In this document: positions 55,322 to 64,000 of the stretch, one piece after another
Numbering within the stretch: position 1 is the first letter of the stretch
Layout of the letters: every line of letters starts with the position of its first letter
DNA from: Proteus appendicitidis
Lineage (GTDB): Bacteria; Pseudomonadota; Gammaproteobacteria; Enterobacterales; Enterobacteriaceae
Reading direction: 5' to 3'
Assembly: GCF_030271835.1 (NCBI RefSeq)
Contig: NZ_CP127389.1
Coordinates: 3,136,001 to 3,200,000, forward strand
Length of the DNA stretch: 64,000 bases
Notes under the pieces: generated by a model
The model's database searches: none
What the model was told of the DNA's origin: nothing
What the model saw: the letters and a program-made list of their open reading frames with translations, nothing else
Position numbers and translations under genes: made by a program

Positions 55322-55927
55322 TTAGTCAGCGACATTCTTATCTGGCATATAAGAGCCAATATTATAGGCTTCTAATTTTGGCGCTTTATCAGAATTAAGA
55401 TCAAAATTAAATATCGTTATTGTGCCCGGTGTCGCGGGTAATAAAAACTCAGGAGACAGATTTAAAAACACTTTGCAGGCGGCACGAATAACACCACTAT
55501 GCACAACCGCTAATAAATCACTGTCTTCTTTATGTACCCACCCTTGTAATGCCTCACCAATACGATCACAAAAATCAAACCAATTTTCACCTTTAGGTGG
55601 CGTATAAGTTCCTGCTCGCCAATTTTTGTATTTATCCGCATGGTGTCTTATGAGTTCTGGTTTTCGCTGTCCTGTCCATTCCCCCATATTTAACTCGCGC
55701 AATAACGGCTCTTTAACAGCTTCGGGGTGACCGACGATTTCTGCGGTTTGTACTGTTCGCCCTAAATCTGACGTAATAATCCTAGCGGGTGATAACAATC
55801 TAATACTCTCTTTTATCGCCATTGCTTGATTAATGCCTTTTGGTGATAAACAAGAATTAGCATGTCCTTGTAAGCGTGATTCCATATTCCATAAGGTTTC
55901 ACCGTGTCTTAATAAAATTAGTCTCAT
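55322..55927 (-). CDS. Histidine phosphatase (phosphoglycerate-mutase/CobC-like)
   Basis: 201 residues, cytoplasmic. RHG motif R7-H8-G9-E in LILLRHGETLWN, SDLGRTVQTAEI, acidic ELNMGEWTG and the second catalytic His in LAVVHSGVIRAA. It fits phosphatases of the GpmB/CobC/PhoE size class; the substrate cannot be assigned. It starts 22 bp after the stop of the second DASS transporter and is probably its operon partner. Confidence 0.85.
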   Translation of the reverse strand: MRLILLRHGETLWNMESRLQGHANSCLSPKGINQAMAIKESIRLLSPARIITSDLGRTVQTAEIVGHPEAVKEPLLRELNMGEWTGQRKPELIRHHADKYKNWRAGTYTPPKGENWFDFCDRIGEALQGWVHKEDSDLLAVVHSGVIRAACKVFLNLSPEFLLPATPGTITIFNFDLNSDKAPKLEAYNIGSYMPDKNVAD

Positions 55928-55949
55928 TATTATTCCTTAATTTAATGGC

Positions 55950-57443
55950 TTAAAGACCATATCCAAGAATTTGGAACCAAGTGAATATCGCAATAGAAAT
56001 TACCGATGCACCAACAAAACAGGTAATTAATCCATATTTCATTTGATCTAACACACTAAAGTAACCACTTGAAAAATAGATAGTATTTACTTTTGAATGT
56101 GGCGGTAATGTAATGGTATATGTGAGTGTAAATGACGCGGCTAATGCTAATGTTACTGGGTCCATGCCTAATGTTTTGGCAAGTGCAATAATGGCTGGAA
56201 TGAGTATGGTCGTTTTCACGGTTTTACTCGTAAAAATTAAATGGCTATACATACAGATAAAAACAACCACAATATAAACCATCGTCGTACTCATATTTTC
56301 GAGTCCGAGCCCATAAACCATTTTACCAATTAACCATTGCGCACCTTGTGTGGATTCTAAAGTATTACCTGCCGCATAAGCGCCCGCTGCAAATATCATA
56401 AGATCCCATTTGATATTGGCTTCATTCCACGTTAATAAGCCAATACGAGGCATCAGGCAAAGAATGGCAGCAATAACAGCGGTCATATAAACGCTAATTT
56501 TGAAACCAAACATATCTTGGTGATAACTTTCGGTTGCCCATAAGAACACTGCCATTAAAAAAATATACATGGCTTTTTTCTCATTCTTAGTTAATGCACC
56601 AAGTTGAGAACGTTCTTTTTTTAATTTCTCTAGCGAACCTTCAAAATCCACTTCCCCTTTAAAAGAGAATAATTTTAATCCAATAAAAAAGGAGATAGTC
56701 ATACCAACAATAGCTAATGGGAAAGAGGCAATTAACCAATCCATATAACCAATAGAACCACCGGCTTGTGAATTGATAAATCCAACGGCAATAATATTAG
56801 CTGCAGTTCCCGTCATTACACCGGATGTTGCCAAAGCATCAGCTTGCACGCCTTGCAACATCATTAGTTTCCCGTAATTACTTTTTCCAGGAATGGCCTT
56901 ATGTATCTCTAATAAGATCATACAAATAGGCACCATTAATGTCGCACGAGCAGTCGTTGAAGGAACAAAGAAAACTAAGCTGAAGTTAATTAATATCAGG
57001 ACAAATAACGCTTTTTTGGGTGTTTGCCCAAATTTGGTGATCATCCATAGAGCAAAGCGTCTGGCAATATTCGATTTGATCATGGCGGACGTTAAAACAA
57101 ATGCTGAAACCATCAGCCAAATAACGTCATAACCTAATGTACCGAAAACCACTTTCTCTTTTGCGACAGTTCCCGTTATTGGAAGTAAAACAATAACGAG
57201 CATTGAGGTTAAATAAATGGGTAAAGATCCACACACCCATAAAATTAACGCCGCACAAAAAATAGCAATGGCTTTTTGCCCTTCAATACTTAATCCATCT
57301 GGTGTTGGCATAAAAAATAAAACGAGTAATACCAATAAAGCTAAAGGTATTCCTATTGTTTTTAAGGTTATCTTCTTACCGTTTTGTTTTGGTGATGATG
57401 GCGCTGGTTTAGCGATATCATCTCGCTTCGCAGTCTTTTCCAT
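55950..57443 (-). CDS. Second DASS/SLC13-type anion transporter
   Basis: 497 residues with a charged cytoplasmic N-terminus (MEKTAKRDDIAKPAPSSPKQ) and about 12 membrane helices. DASS features: FVPSTTARATLMVPICM (first substrate/sodium loop) and ALAASFTLTYTITLPPHSKVN near the end. It belongs to a different branch from the transporter at 53676. Probable cargo is a di- or tricarboxylate. Divergent from a LysR regulator with 109 bp between, which suggests control by that regulator. Confidence 0.87.
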   Translation of the reverse strand: MEKTAKRDDIAKPAPSSPKQNGKKITLKTIGIPLALLVLLVLFFMPTPDGLSIEGQKAIAIFCAALILWVCGSLPIYLTSMLVIVLLPITGTVAKEKVVFGTLGYDVIWLMVSAFVLTSAMIKSNIARRFALWMITKFGQTPKKALFVLILINFSLVFFVPSTTARATLMVPICMILLEIHKAIPGKSNYGKLMMLQGVQADALATSGVMTGTAANIIAVGFINSQAGGSIGYMDWLIASFPLAIVGMTISFFIGLKLFSFKGEVDFEGSLEKLKKERSQLGALTKNEKKAMYIFLMAVFLWATESYHQDMFGFKISVYMTAVIAAILCLMPRIGLLTWNEANIKWDLMIFAAGAYAAGNTLESTQGAQWLIGKMVYGLGLENMSTTMVYIVVVFICMYSHLIFTSKTVKTTILIPAIIALAKTLGMDPVTLALAASFTLTYTITLPPHSKVNTIYFSSGYFSVLDQMKYGLITCFVGASVISIAIFTWFQILGYGL

Positions 57444-57552
57444 AACCGATTCCTCTTAATATGTAGGGTAGGAAGTTCAGTATAGAAATATTGAGGTATA
57501 AAGATAATTGTATTAATATATTATAACTATAAAAATAATTTATGGTGTTGAG

Positions 57553-58467
57553 ATGAATTTAAGCCAACTTGATGCTTTTTTACTACTTGCCAACGGTTTT
57601 AATGTTACTGAAACCGCAGAACGCCTATTCTGTACTCAACCCAGTGTGAGTATTAGGATTAAGAAACTAGAAGAAGAATTGCAAACGGTATTGTTTGAAA
57701 GGATCAATAATCGGCTTTATTTAACACCTCAGGGTAAGGTTTATCAGCAGTACGCAACCCAAATTATTAATTTAGTAAAATCCTCTTCTGAGCATATGCG
57801 ACAATTTGATGATCCCTCTAAAGGTGAAATTAAGTTTGGTGCTAGCCATTTTGTTGGCGTTTACCTATTACCTCAAATTATGGCGCAGTTTAGAGCGCTG
57901 TATCCCGATGTGAAATTAAGCATGGATATTTCAAGCTCCACACAACTTATCCATAAACTTGATACCCAAGAATTAGAGTTTTTGATCATGTCAGATCATA
58001 TCTATTTAGATCCGACGGAATATCATCTTGATACCTTTCTTATCGATCCCTTAGTGCTTATTTGTTCACCTGAACATTGGCTGGCAAAAAAGAAACATTG
58101 CAGATTTTCTGATATTGCCTCAGAAGTTTTTCTGATCAAACCCGAGCACTCTGCTACCCGTGATTTTTTATTAGATAGGATCCAAGAAAATAATAAAGAA
58201 CTCAAAAATGTGATGGAAATAAATAGTTTAGAAGGAATAAAACAGGGTGTTATTCACGGTTTAGGGATCTCAATTTTATCCCGTTTGTCTATTATGCAAG
58301 AATTAAAATCAGGTCTTTTATGTGAAGTTGCATTTGATGATATCCAATTTAGCCGAGGTATTCGTTACTTTCATCATAAAGAAAAGTATATCTCTCCAGC
58401 CACTAAGAATTTTTTATCTGTTTTACAATCTCAAGCTCAAATTTTAACGAAAGATATCAATAAATAA
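57553..58467 (+). CDS. LysR-family transcriptional regulator
   Basis: 304 residues. HTH at about 2-60 (LSQLDAFLLLANGFNVTETAERLFCTQPSVSIRIKKLEE) followed by the periplasmic-binding-like effector domain (IKFGASHFVGVYLLPQIMAQFRALYPDVKL, HGLGISILSRLSI). Start ATG 57553. It is divergent from the DASS-phosphatase operon (57443-55322) and is the likely regulator of it. Effector unknown, perhaps the transported acid. Confidence 0.86.
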   Translation: MNLSQLDAFLLLANGFNVTETAERLFCTQPSVSIRIKKLEEELQTVLFERINNRLYLTPQGKVYQQYATQIINLVKSSSEHMRQFDDPSKGEIKFGASHFVGVYLLPQIMAQFRALYPDVKLSMDISSSTQLIHKLDTQELEFLIMSDHIYLDPTEYHLDTFLIDPLVLICSPEHWLAKKKHCRFSDIASEVFLIKPEHSATRDFLLDRIQENNKELKNVMEINSLEGIKQGVIHGLGISILSRLSIMQELKSGLLCEVAFDDIQFSRGIRYFHHKEKYISPATKNFLSVLQSQAQILTKDINK

Positions 58468-58587
58468 ATTTATTAGTTAAATTCTTAGCTCTATTATTTT
58501 AAGGATATCGGCGTATCAATATTCTTATTCAATCGTTATCATACTCATGTTTATCTCTTTCTATTGGCTATTGTTTAAAAGGATTTT

Positions 58588-59412
58588 ATGCGTAGAACAC
58601 TCTCATCTTATCACCCTATTCTTTATACTTTGAGAGTGGCACAACGTCGTTTATTTCGCTCTCTTAGTTGGCGATTTTCAAGTCGAACATACAGCCGAAA
58701 CGTTCAACCAGAACAACGACTTTCATACCGTTATCTAAAACACACTTCTAAATTAATTAGTCGCCGTGGCGAAAGTGATATCCAATTACAATACAATAAA
58801 ATAACGAATCTCAAGTTAGTTGAAAAAGCATTAGATGGTATCGTGATTAAATCGGGAGAGTATTTCTCTTTTTGCTATTTAATCGGTAAACCTAGCTATA
58901 AAAGAGGTTTTATTGATGGCATGCAGCTCTCCTATGGTGAAGCAAGAAAAGGTGTAGGCGGTGGAATTTGTCAGGCCAGTAATTTAATACATTGGTTAGC
59001 ACTACATTCTGAATTAAAAGTGGTCGAGAAAGCTAATCATAGTTTTGATCCCTTTCCTGATGAAGGGAGAGTACTTCCTTTTGGCTCAGGAGCCGCTATT
59101 TTTTATAATTATGTAGATTTAGTCTTATATAATCCAACACCTTATGATTACCAAATTAGATTACATGTCGCTGAACATCAGTTAGAAGGCGAACTCCTTT
59201 GTAGTGAAGCAAGAGAATATCGTTATCATATTTATGAGAAATCTTCTTCTTTTATCAAAAAAGGAGATCATGTGTATCGTTGTAATGAAATTTGGCGAGA
59301 TATTTACACTAAAAACAATGTGGGTGCTTTTCCTGAATTAATTAAATCAGAATTATTGTATGAAAATCGTGTTGTCATAAAATATGATATTCCAGATGAA
59401 CAACTAAGTTAA
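58588..59412 (+). CDS. VanW-family protein
   Basis: 274 residues, VanW domain (PF04294 type) at about 75-210: GEYFSFCYLIGKPSYKRGFIDGMQLSYG, GVGGGICQASNLIHWLALHSEL, and HSFDPFPDEGRVLPFGSGAAIFYNYVDL. The N-terminus is basic (YHPILYTLRVAQRRLFRSLSWRF) with no signal peptide. VanW was first seen in vancomycin-resistance clusters but its activity is unknown, and no van genes are here. AAGGA precedes ATG 58588. A YebB-type amidase gene follows 220 bp later. Confidence 0.88.
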   Translation: MRRTLSSYHPILYTLRVAQRRLFRSLSWRFSSRTYSRNVQPEQRLSYRYLKHTSKLISRRGESDIQLQYNKITNLKLVEKALDGIVIKSGEYFSFCYLIGKPSYKRGFIDGMQLSYGEARKGVGGGICQASNLIHWLALHSELKVVEKANHSFDPFPDEGRVLPFGSGAAIFYNYVDLVLYNPTPYDYQIRLHVAEHQLEGELLCSEAREYRYHIYEKSSSFIKKGDHVYRCNEIWRDIYTKNNVGAFPELIKSELLYENRVVIKYDIPDEQLS

Positions 59413-59632
59413 TTCACTTAGATATATTATTATTACTCAATTAAAATATTAATTTATTATTCTAAATTTATCTTCTTATTCTGAATAAATAACAACTTTC
59501 CTCTTAAAATTAAGAACACCTTAAATTGGAGTATTCTTTTTACATTAAGATCATTGAGTTATCAAATAGAAACCTTATCTATTTATTATGGTCAAATAAT
59601 GGTGATTATGTTTCTATTTAATAGGTCATATA

Positions 59633-60226
59633 ATGATGATAAAAATTGATTATCCACAAAAATTAGAAGTTGGTGATATCGTATTTACGTGTATTGGTAC
59701 CTCTTTATTTCGTCAAATTTCTTCCGCTTCTTTATGCTGGAGTAATCATGTTGGCATTATTATTGGTCATAATGGCGAAGATTATTTAGTTGCCGAAAGT
59801 CGAGTTCCACTTTCAACCACAACCACATTAACCCGCTTTATTAACCGCTCTGCGGGTAAACGTTATGCAATACGCCGCCTATCAACACAACTCTCTGATG
59901 AGCAAAAAAATGCACTTGTTGCTCAAGTTCCTGAAAGATTAAATAAGCTTTACCACACGGGTTTTAAATACGACTCTTCCCGTCAGTTCTGCTCTAAGTT
60001 TGTTTTTGATATTTATAAATCAGCACTCTCTATTCGTATTGGTGAAATAGAAACATTCCAAGAATTATTAAGCAAAAATCCTAATGCCAAATTACAGTTT
60101 TGGAAATTATGGTTTATTGGGCAAATACCGTGGGAAAGAACCACTGTCACGCCTGCAAGTTTATGGCAACATCCACATCTCTCTTTAGTTTATCAAAGCC
60201 ATGAAAATATTAATTCAGTGTGTTAG
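59633..60226 (+). CDS. yebB: YebB/YiiX permuted NlpC/P60-type hydrolase
   Basis: 197 residues, matching E. coli YebB (200) almost throughout. Circularly permuted papain-like fold: catalytic H39 in [16 protein letters not shown], then C120 in [33 protein letters not shown] and [17 protein letters not shown] are the other conserved blocks. Members cleave amide or ester bonds in lipids or peptides; the substrate is unknown. No signal peptide. Start could be ATG 59633 or the adjacent ATG 59636. Confidence 0.92.
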   Translation: MMIKIDYPQKLEVGDIVFTCIGTSLFRQISSASLCWSNHVGIIIGHNGEDYLVAESRVPLSTTTTLTRFINRSAGKRYAIRRLSTQLSDEQKNALVAQVPERLNKLYHTGFKYDSSRQFCSKFVFDIYKSALSIRIGEIETFQELLSKNPNAKLQFWKLWFIGQIPWERTTVTPASLWQHPHLSLVYQSHENINSVC

Positions 60227-60291
60227 CGTCATAAAAAAGGAAACCATAGCTTTTACAATACAGTTTATTTATAAAAATCCGAATAAAGATC

Positions 60292-60321
60292 AAACCCTCT
60301 CTTTGTAATAGAGAGGGTTTT
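60292..60321 (+). terminator. yebB terminator
   Basis: AAACCCTCTCT (60292-60302) pairs perfectly with AGAGAGGGTTT (60310-60320), loop TTGTAAT, T to 60321; 66 bp after the yebB stop. Confidence 0.85.
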
Positions 60322-60399
60322 GGTGTAAAACTAAAAAACAATATTTTGTAAATATAGCTTAATTATTATTCATCTATTATTCGTCATTTAGGGATCACT

Positions 60400-61329
60400 A
60401 TGAAATACCAAGATGTTACGAAATCACCCTGTGAGAATGCTTATTTTTTAGTTTTTAACCTCATCCACTCACCTGAAAACCGCGATACTTTGATCGATTT
60501 TTGTAATAATTTTTCGGGTTTGATACGTAGTATGAGAACACGCTTTCCTGAATTGGAAACAAGTTGTGTTATGGGATTCGGTGCAAATGCATGGACTGCG
60601 TTATTTCCTAATCAACCAAAACCCAAAGAGCTAAATACCTTTAAAGAAATTAAAGGTGACACTTACACTGCGGTTTCTACTCCGGGCGATATTTTTTTCC
60701 ATATTCGAGCTATCAAAGTTTCAGCATGTTACGAATTAGCCTCTATCATCAGCCAAAAGCTAAAGAATATTGTTACGCCTGTTGATGAAGTTCATGGGTT
60801 TAGATATTTTGATGGGCGTTCTATTATTGGTTTTGTCGATGGAACTGAAAACCCAGAATATGAAGATGAGCGTGCTTCTTATGCCGTTATTGGCGATGAA
60901 GATCCTGAATTTACAGGAGGTAGTTACGCCTTTGTACAAAAATATATTCACGATATGGATGCATGGGAAAAACAGCCTCTTATCGAACAAGAGAAAGTTA
61001 TTGGTAGACACAAATTCAATGATGTGGAGTTAACCGATGAAGAAAAAGAACCCGGTTCACATAATGTTGTCACCAATATTCAAGATGAGAATGGCGAAGA
61101 TTTAAAAATTGTCAGAGCCAATATGCCTTTTTCCAATCCATCTAAAAATGAATATGGTACTTACTTTATTGGTTATGCACGTTATTTTTCAACAACTAAC
61201 CGTATGTTAGAAAATATGTTTGCAGGCACACCTGAAGGCCATACAGATAAATTACTTAAATTCAGTACCCCTGTAACGGGCACATTATTCTTTGTTCCAT
61301 CACCTGAATTTCTCGATGATCTAGCGTAA
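60400..61329 (+). CDS. DyP-type heme peroxidase
   Basis: 309 residues. Distal GxxDG motif G145-F-V-D148-G-T-E-N-P, proximal heme ligand H221 in EPGSH, the distal Arg in IVRANMPF and the C-terminal LLKFSTPVTGTLFFVPS. It uses hydrogen peroxide to oxidise bulky substrates; YfeX-like relatives are cytoplasmic and linked to heme or porphyrinogen oxidation. No Tat signal and no encapsulin gene or cargo tag is seen. AGGGAT precedes ATG 60400. Confidence 0.93.
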   Translation: MKYQDVTKSPCENAYFLVFNLIHSPENRDTLIDFCNNFSGLIRSMRTRFPELETSCVMGFGANAWTALFPNQPKPKELNTFKEIKGDTYTAVSTPGDIFFHIRAIKVSACYELASIISQKLKNIVTPVDEVHGFRYFDGRSIIGFVDGTENPEYEDERASYAVIGDEDPEFTGGSYAFVQKYIHDMDAWEKQPLIEQEKVIGRHKFNDVELTDEEKEPGSHNVVTNIQDENGEDLKIVRANMPFSNPSKNEYGTYFIGYARYFSTTNRMLENMFAGTPEGHTDKLLKFSTPVTGTLFFVPSPEFLDDLA

Positions 61330-61401
61330 TTTATTACAAGTAGATATATAGGCTTGTTACTTATATATCTACTTTTTATTATTGGTTTTTCTCTAAATCA
61401 A

Positions 61402-61749
61402 TTATAAACCGAAAACATTAACGTAAAATTCTTTGCCATCATCTGTGCTTTCAATGGTATAAGTGATCGGAATTGAATTTTTACCGCCTTTACCTTCAAA
61501 AGAGAGTTCAGCTGCGCATGAGTAAGTATCTCTTTTCTCATCATGTTCACGAGTACGCACGCTTTCTACTTTGATCTTAATTTGATCAATCACGGCCGCC
61601 ATTTTTTGATCACGTAATTCATCTTTTGTAATATCAATCACTAAATTTTTGGCTTCAGAGCTATTACAGTTAGGTGTTGCATCACTACATCCCACTAAAG
61701 GTAATGCTAATGCGCCTAATAAGGCTAATTTTAGAATTCTAGTTTTCAT
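61402..61749 (-). CDS. Small putative lipoprotein
   Basis: 115 residues from ATG 61749, preceded at some distance by AAGGAAG. Signal peptide MKTRILKLALLGALALPLVG with lipobox LVG-C21, then Ser at +2, which suggests outer-membrane sorting. The mature part has two more cysteines (C28, and the one in YSCAAELSFEG) that could form a disulfide, and mixed beta-strand character (IPITYTIESTDDGKEFYVNVFGL). Family and function not recognised. It lies alone between the DyP peroxidase and pbpC. Confidence 0.75.
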   Translation of the reverse strand: MKTRILKLALLGALALPLVGCSDATPNCNSSEAKNLVIDITKDELRDQKMAAVIDQIKIKVESVRTREHDEKRDTYSCAAELSFEGKGGKNSIPITYTIESTDDGKEFYVNVFGL

Positions 61750-61920
61750 GTTGATTATTTCTTCCTTGCTCACAAGATAAAATAAATTTTTCAATATTTT
61801 ACCTAATAATTATCTCGCAACAATATAGTGAGTTAATAGTCAGAATAAGATAACGATAGAAATTAATATTTTGGCGTTAAGATAATCATTAAGTAAAACC
61901 TACAAACTTTAACGCCAATA

Positions 61921-64000
61921 TTAATGTGCCTCGATTTCTTGTTTATTAATCACACCAATAATATCAACACGAATATTTCGTGTATCCGCTCTTCCTTTAT
62001 CGTCTACTGCACGAATACGGTAGCGACCACTCTCTTTCGGATACCACTCTATTGAACGTTGATTTGTACTATTTCCTAAATAAGCATCATCAACAAACCA
62101 ATAAATAATATTGCTATCATTATCTGTTGTTGCATTAAATACAATTGATGTGTTTGGTGATGAAGTACGTCTTAACGTATAAGTGGTATTGCGTAATGGT
62201 GATAATATACGAGGCGGCATTCCTGTAATTGCCATATCTCCATTTTTACAATGAGCAGTAGAAGGCGGTGTTCGCTTTGGCAGCCCAGCTTGAGCAAATA
62301 CTTTAGCTAAATCAGAAGGCCAATATTCAAAAATTTCAATCTTAACCTGATCTTCATTATAGGGCGGACAAACAACGTCTCCCGTCACTTTATCAATTGC
62401 TAGAGGTCGATAAATTGTATCAACTTTAATGGGTGATTTACCGGGAATAAACCATGTTTTACCTTTACGTTGACACCATGGCGTAGGTAAATTACCACTC
62501 GCCAAACAAATATCGACTTGTTTAATATTTTCAGGAAGCTTAAATCTAGGCTCTTTTAAATTCGGATAATCTGCAACCATATTATCTATGATGTTAAAAA
62601 ATAGAGGTGCGGCTGCTTCAGCTCCGATTAATGCACTATTCCCTTTTCCATCAAAATTACCTATCCAAACAACTAAAACATAAGGTCCAAAGATCCCACT
62701 ACTCCATGCATCTCGAAATCCCCACGATGTTCCAGTTTTCCAATAAATGGGTAATGTCATCGATTTTTGTGCCAATGTATCATCAGGTCTTCGATGTTGG
62801 CTTAGCATATCCAGTGTAATAAAACTCGCTTCCTCACTTAATAACTGAATAGGTCTAGCAATAGCATCCGTACTTTGCATTCTTAACGGTTTCAGTTGAC
62901 CTCGATTGGCTAATATTGCATAGAGTTTTGCTAATTCTTGTACTGTAATTTCACCGCCCCCTAACACTAGTGATAGACCGTAATGCCTTTCACTCGCCAT
63001 ATTGCTGATACCTGACATTTGTAGAAACTGGTAAAGCGTTGGACTTTTCAGTTGAGAGGCTATCGACACGGCAGGGATATTTCGGCTGTAATTTAACGCT
63101 TGAGTGGCAGAAATCGGCCCTAAAAAGCGTAAATCAAAGTTTTCTGGTGCATAGTTACCAAAAGTAGAAGGTACATCTTTTAACATTGTTCGAGGATGTA
63201 AAATGCCTTGTTCTAGCCCTAATGCATAGATAAAAGGCTTTAATGTTGATCCCGGTGAACGCTTCGCATTAGTACCATTAACCTGCCCATGAATATCAAC
63301 ATTATAATAATCAGCCGAACCAACTAGCGCTTTAACGCCCATATCTCGTGTATCAACAAGGATCACCGAAGCATTTTTAACACCAAGGTGTTTATTTCGT
63401 TCAATAAATGCATCAACTTGTTTTTCAACTAATTTTTGTAATGGGAGATCAATCGTTGTGACTATAGTGGTGGACTTTCTTGGATTAAACTTTTCCTGTT
63501 TTTCAATTTGCTCGATGAAATGAGGTGCTATATAGGGCATTTTTTCAGGCTGGCGTAGTCGCAGTGGTAATTGAAATAGTGCAGATAAATCGGCATCGTT
63601 AGGATGTTCTTCCAACCAATAATCGTAAAGCTGGTTACGCGTTTTCATTAAAGAAAAGCTAATACCATCACTATTTGGTTCGATTCGATAACTTGGTGAT
63701 TGAGGTAATACGGCAAGTGTTAACGCTTCAGGTAATGTTAATTCTTTAGGATTTTTATTAAAGTAAATCAGGCTTGCAGCACCAATGCTTTCTATATTTC
63801 GCCCATAAGGGGCGTAGTTGAAATAAGCTTCTAAAATATCATGTTTTGAATAACTGAGTTCTAATTGAATAGCCCGTAATACCTGAACAAATTTTCCCCC
63901 GACAGTACGTGTATTTAATTGCCAGTGCATACGAGCCAGTTGCATTGTAATTGTGGAGCCACCTTGCAATCGCTCACCATAAACATAACTGACAAAAAAC
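61921..64000 (-). CDS. pbpC: Penicillin-binding protein 1C PbpC (5' end cut by window edge)
   Basis: Bifunctional peptidoglycan synthase of the inner membrane. The frame stays open to base 64000 (reading FFVSYVYGERLQGGSTITMQ), so the true start is outside. Visible: the transglycosylase part (QGGSTITMQLARM, YFNYAPYGRNIESIGAAS), the transpeptidase with SxxK in RSPGSTLKPFIYA, SxN in NYSRNIPAV and KTGTS in YWKTGTSWGFRDAW, and the PBP1C-specific C-terminal domain (GMPPRILSPLRNTTYTLRR to the end). Ends at TAA 61921-61923. E. coli pbpC follows the alpha-macroglobulin gene yfhM, which would lie to the right of this window if conserved. Confidence 0.93.
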   Translation of the reverse strand, partial: FFVSYVYGERLQGGSTITMQLARMHWQLNTRTVGGKFVQVLRAIQLELSYSKHDILEAYFNYAPYGRNIESIGAASLIYFNKNPKELTLPEALTLAVLPQSPSYRIEPNSDGISFSLMKTRNQLYDYWLEEHPNDADLSALFQLPLRLRQPEKMPYIAPHFIEQIEKQEKFNPRKSTTIVTTIDLPLQKLVEKQVDAFIERNKHLGVKNASVILVDTRDMGVKALVGSADYYNVDIHGQVNGTNAKRSPGSTLKPFIYALGLEQGILHPRTMLKDVPSTFGNYAPENFDLRFLGPISATQALNYSRNIPAVSIASQLKSPTLYQFLQMSGISNMASERHYGLSLVLGGGEITVQELAKLYAILANRGQLKPLRMQSTDAIARPIQLLSEEASFITLDMLSQHRRPDDTLAQKSMTLPIYWKTGTSWGFRDAWSSGIFGPYVLVVWIGNFDGKGNSALIGAEAAAPLFFNIIDNMVADYPNLKEPRFKLPENIKQVDICLASGNLPTPWCQRKGKTWFIPGKSPIKVDTIYRPLAIDKVTGDVVCPPYNEDQVKIEIFEYWPSDLAKVFAQAGLPKRTPPSTAHCKNGDMAITGMPPRILSPLRNTTYTLRRTSSPNTSIVFNATTDNDSNIIYWFVDDAYLGNSTNQRSIEWYPKESGRYRIRAVDDKGRADTRNIRVDIIGVINKQEIEAH

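Noticed and set aside
58588..59412. Vancomycin-resistance locus
   Set aside because: Only a VanW-domain protein is present; no vanA/B ligase, vanH, vanX or vanRS genes adjoin it.
60400..61329. Encapsulin cargo system
   Set aside because: The DyP peroxidase lacks a C-terminal cargo tag (it ends soon after FLDDLA) and no shell-protein gene is near.

Overview
The window reads as a chromosomal segment of a low-G+C enterobacterium of the Morganellaceae, most likely Proteus. The left half follows the purK / ybbP-copA / ushA-adk-htpG gene order of E. coli at clearly orthologous but diverged protein level, the DNA is AT-rich throughout, and spacers drop to roughly one G/C in five by eye. Complete sucrose-catabolic genes (scrK, scrB, scrR) would fit a sucrose-positive member such as the P. 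vulgaris group better than P. mirabilis. The genus and species are inferences; no rRNA or tRNA gene is present to settle them.

Layout. 1-3349: purK (cut by the left edge), an MFS permease and the mechanosensitive channel ynaI. 3527-5689: a SpeF-type ornithine decarboxylase without its usual potE partner. 5777-16173: conserved core, ybbP-ybbA (lipoprotein-release-like ABC system), tesA, ybbO, cnoX, qmcA-ybbJ, and the copper pair cueR/copA with a textbook 19-bp-spacer CueR promoter. 16282-19243: the sRNA gene chiX on the minus strand, a small trimeric autotransporter, ybaP and ybaK. 19364-31202: ushA, fsr, ybaL, gsk, a wzz-family gene, hemH, adk and htpG with a sigma-32 promoter. E. coli-like synteny ends at htpG.

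31408-64000 is more mosaic: two orphan substrate-binding proteins with a possible ModE-like operator, purT, rarD, the scr genes with two LacI-type operators, an orphan response regulator with a degenerate receiver, a three-gene phospholipid-synthesis cluster (CDP-alcohol phosphotransferase, acyltransferase, CdsA-like), a CPBP protease, an AllS-type regulator facing an oxamate-carbamoyltransferase operon (fdrA-ylbE-ylbF-carbamate kinase-MFS), two DASS anion transporters around a histidine phosphatase and a LysR regulator, a VanW protein, yebB, a DyP peroxidase, a small lipoprotein, and pbpC (cut by the right edge).

How genes work together. The fdrA-ylbE-ylbF-ybcF-MFS operon would take up a carbamoylated acid such as oxalurate, split it to oxamate plus carbamoyl phosphate and recover ATP; no allantoin-degrading genes accompany it. 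The scr genes would cleave a phosphorylated sucrose and phosphorylate the fructose, with the uptake system missing. The CDP-alcohol/acyltransferase/CdsA trio contains the enzyme types needed to make a phospholipid from an acylated precursor. No CRISPR array, prophage, integrase, intact insertion sequence or RNA-targeting defence system was seen. The most interesting items are the chiX sRNA, the stand-alone oxamate/carbamate module, the SBP pair, the lipid cluster, the degenerate response regulator and a decayed yceI gene that kept its terminator.
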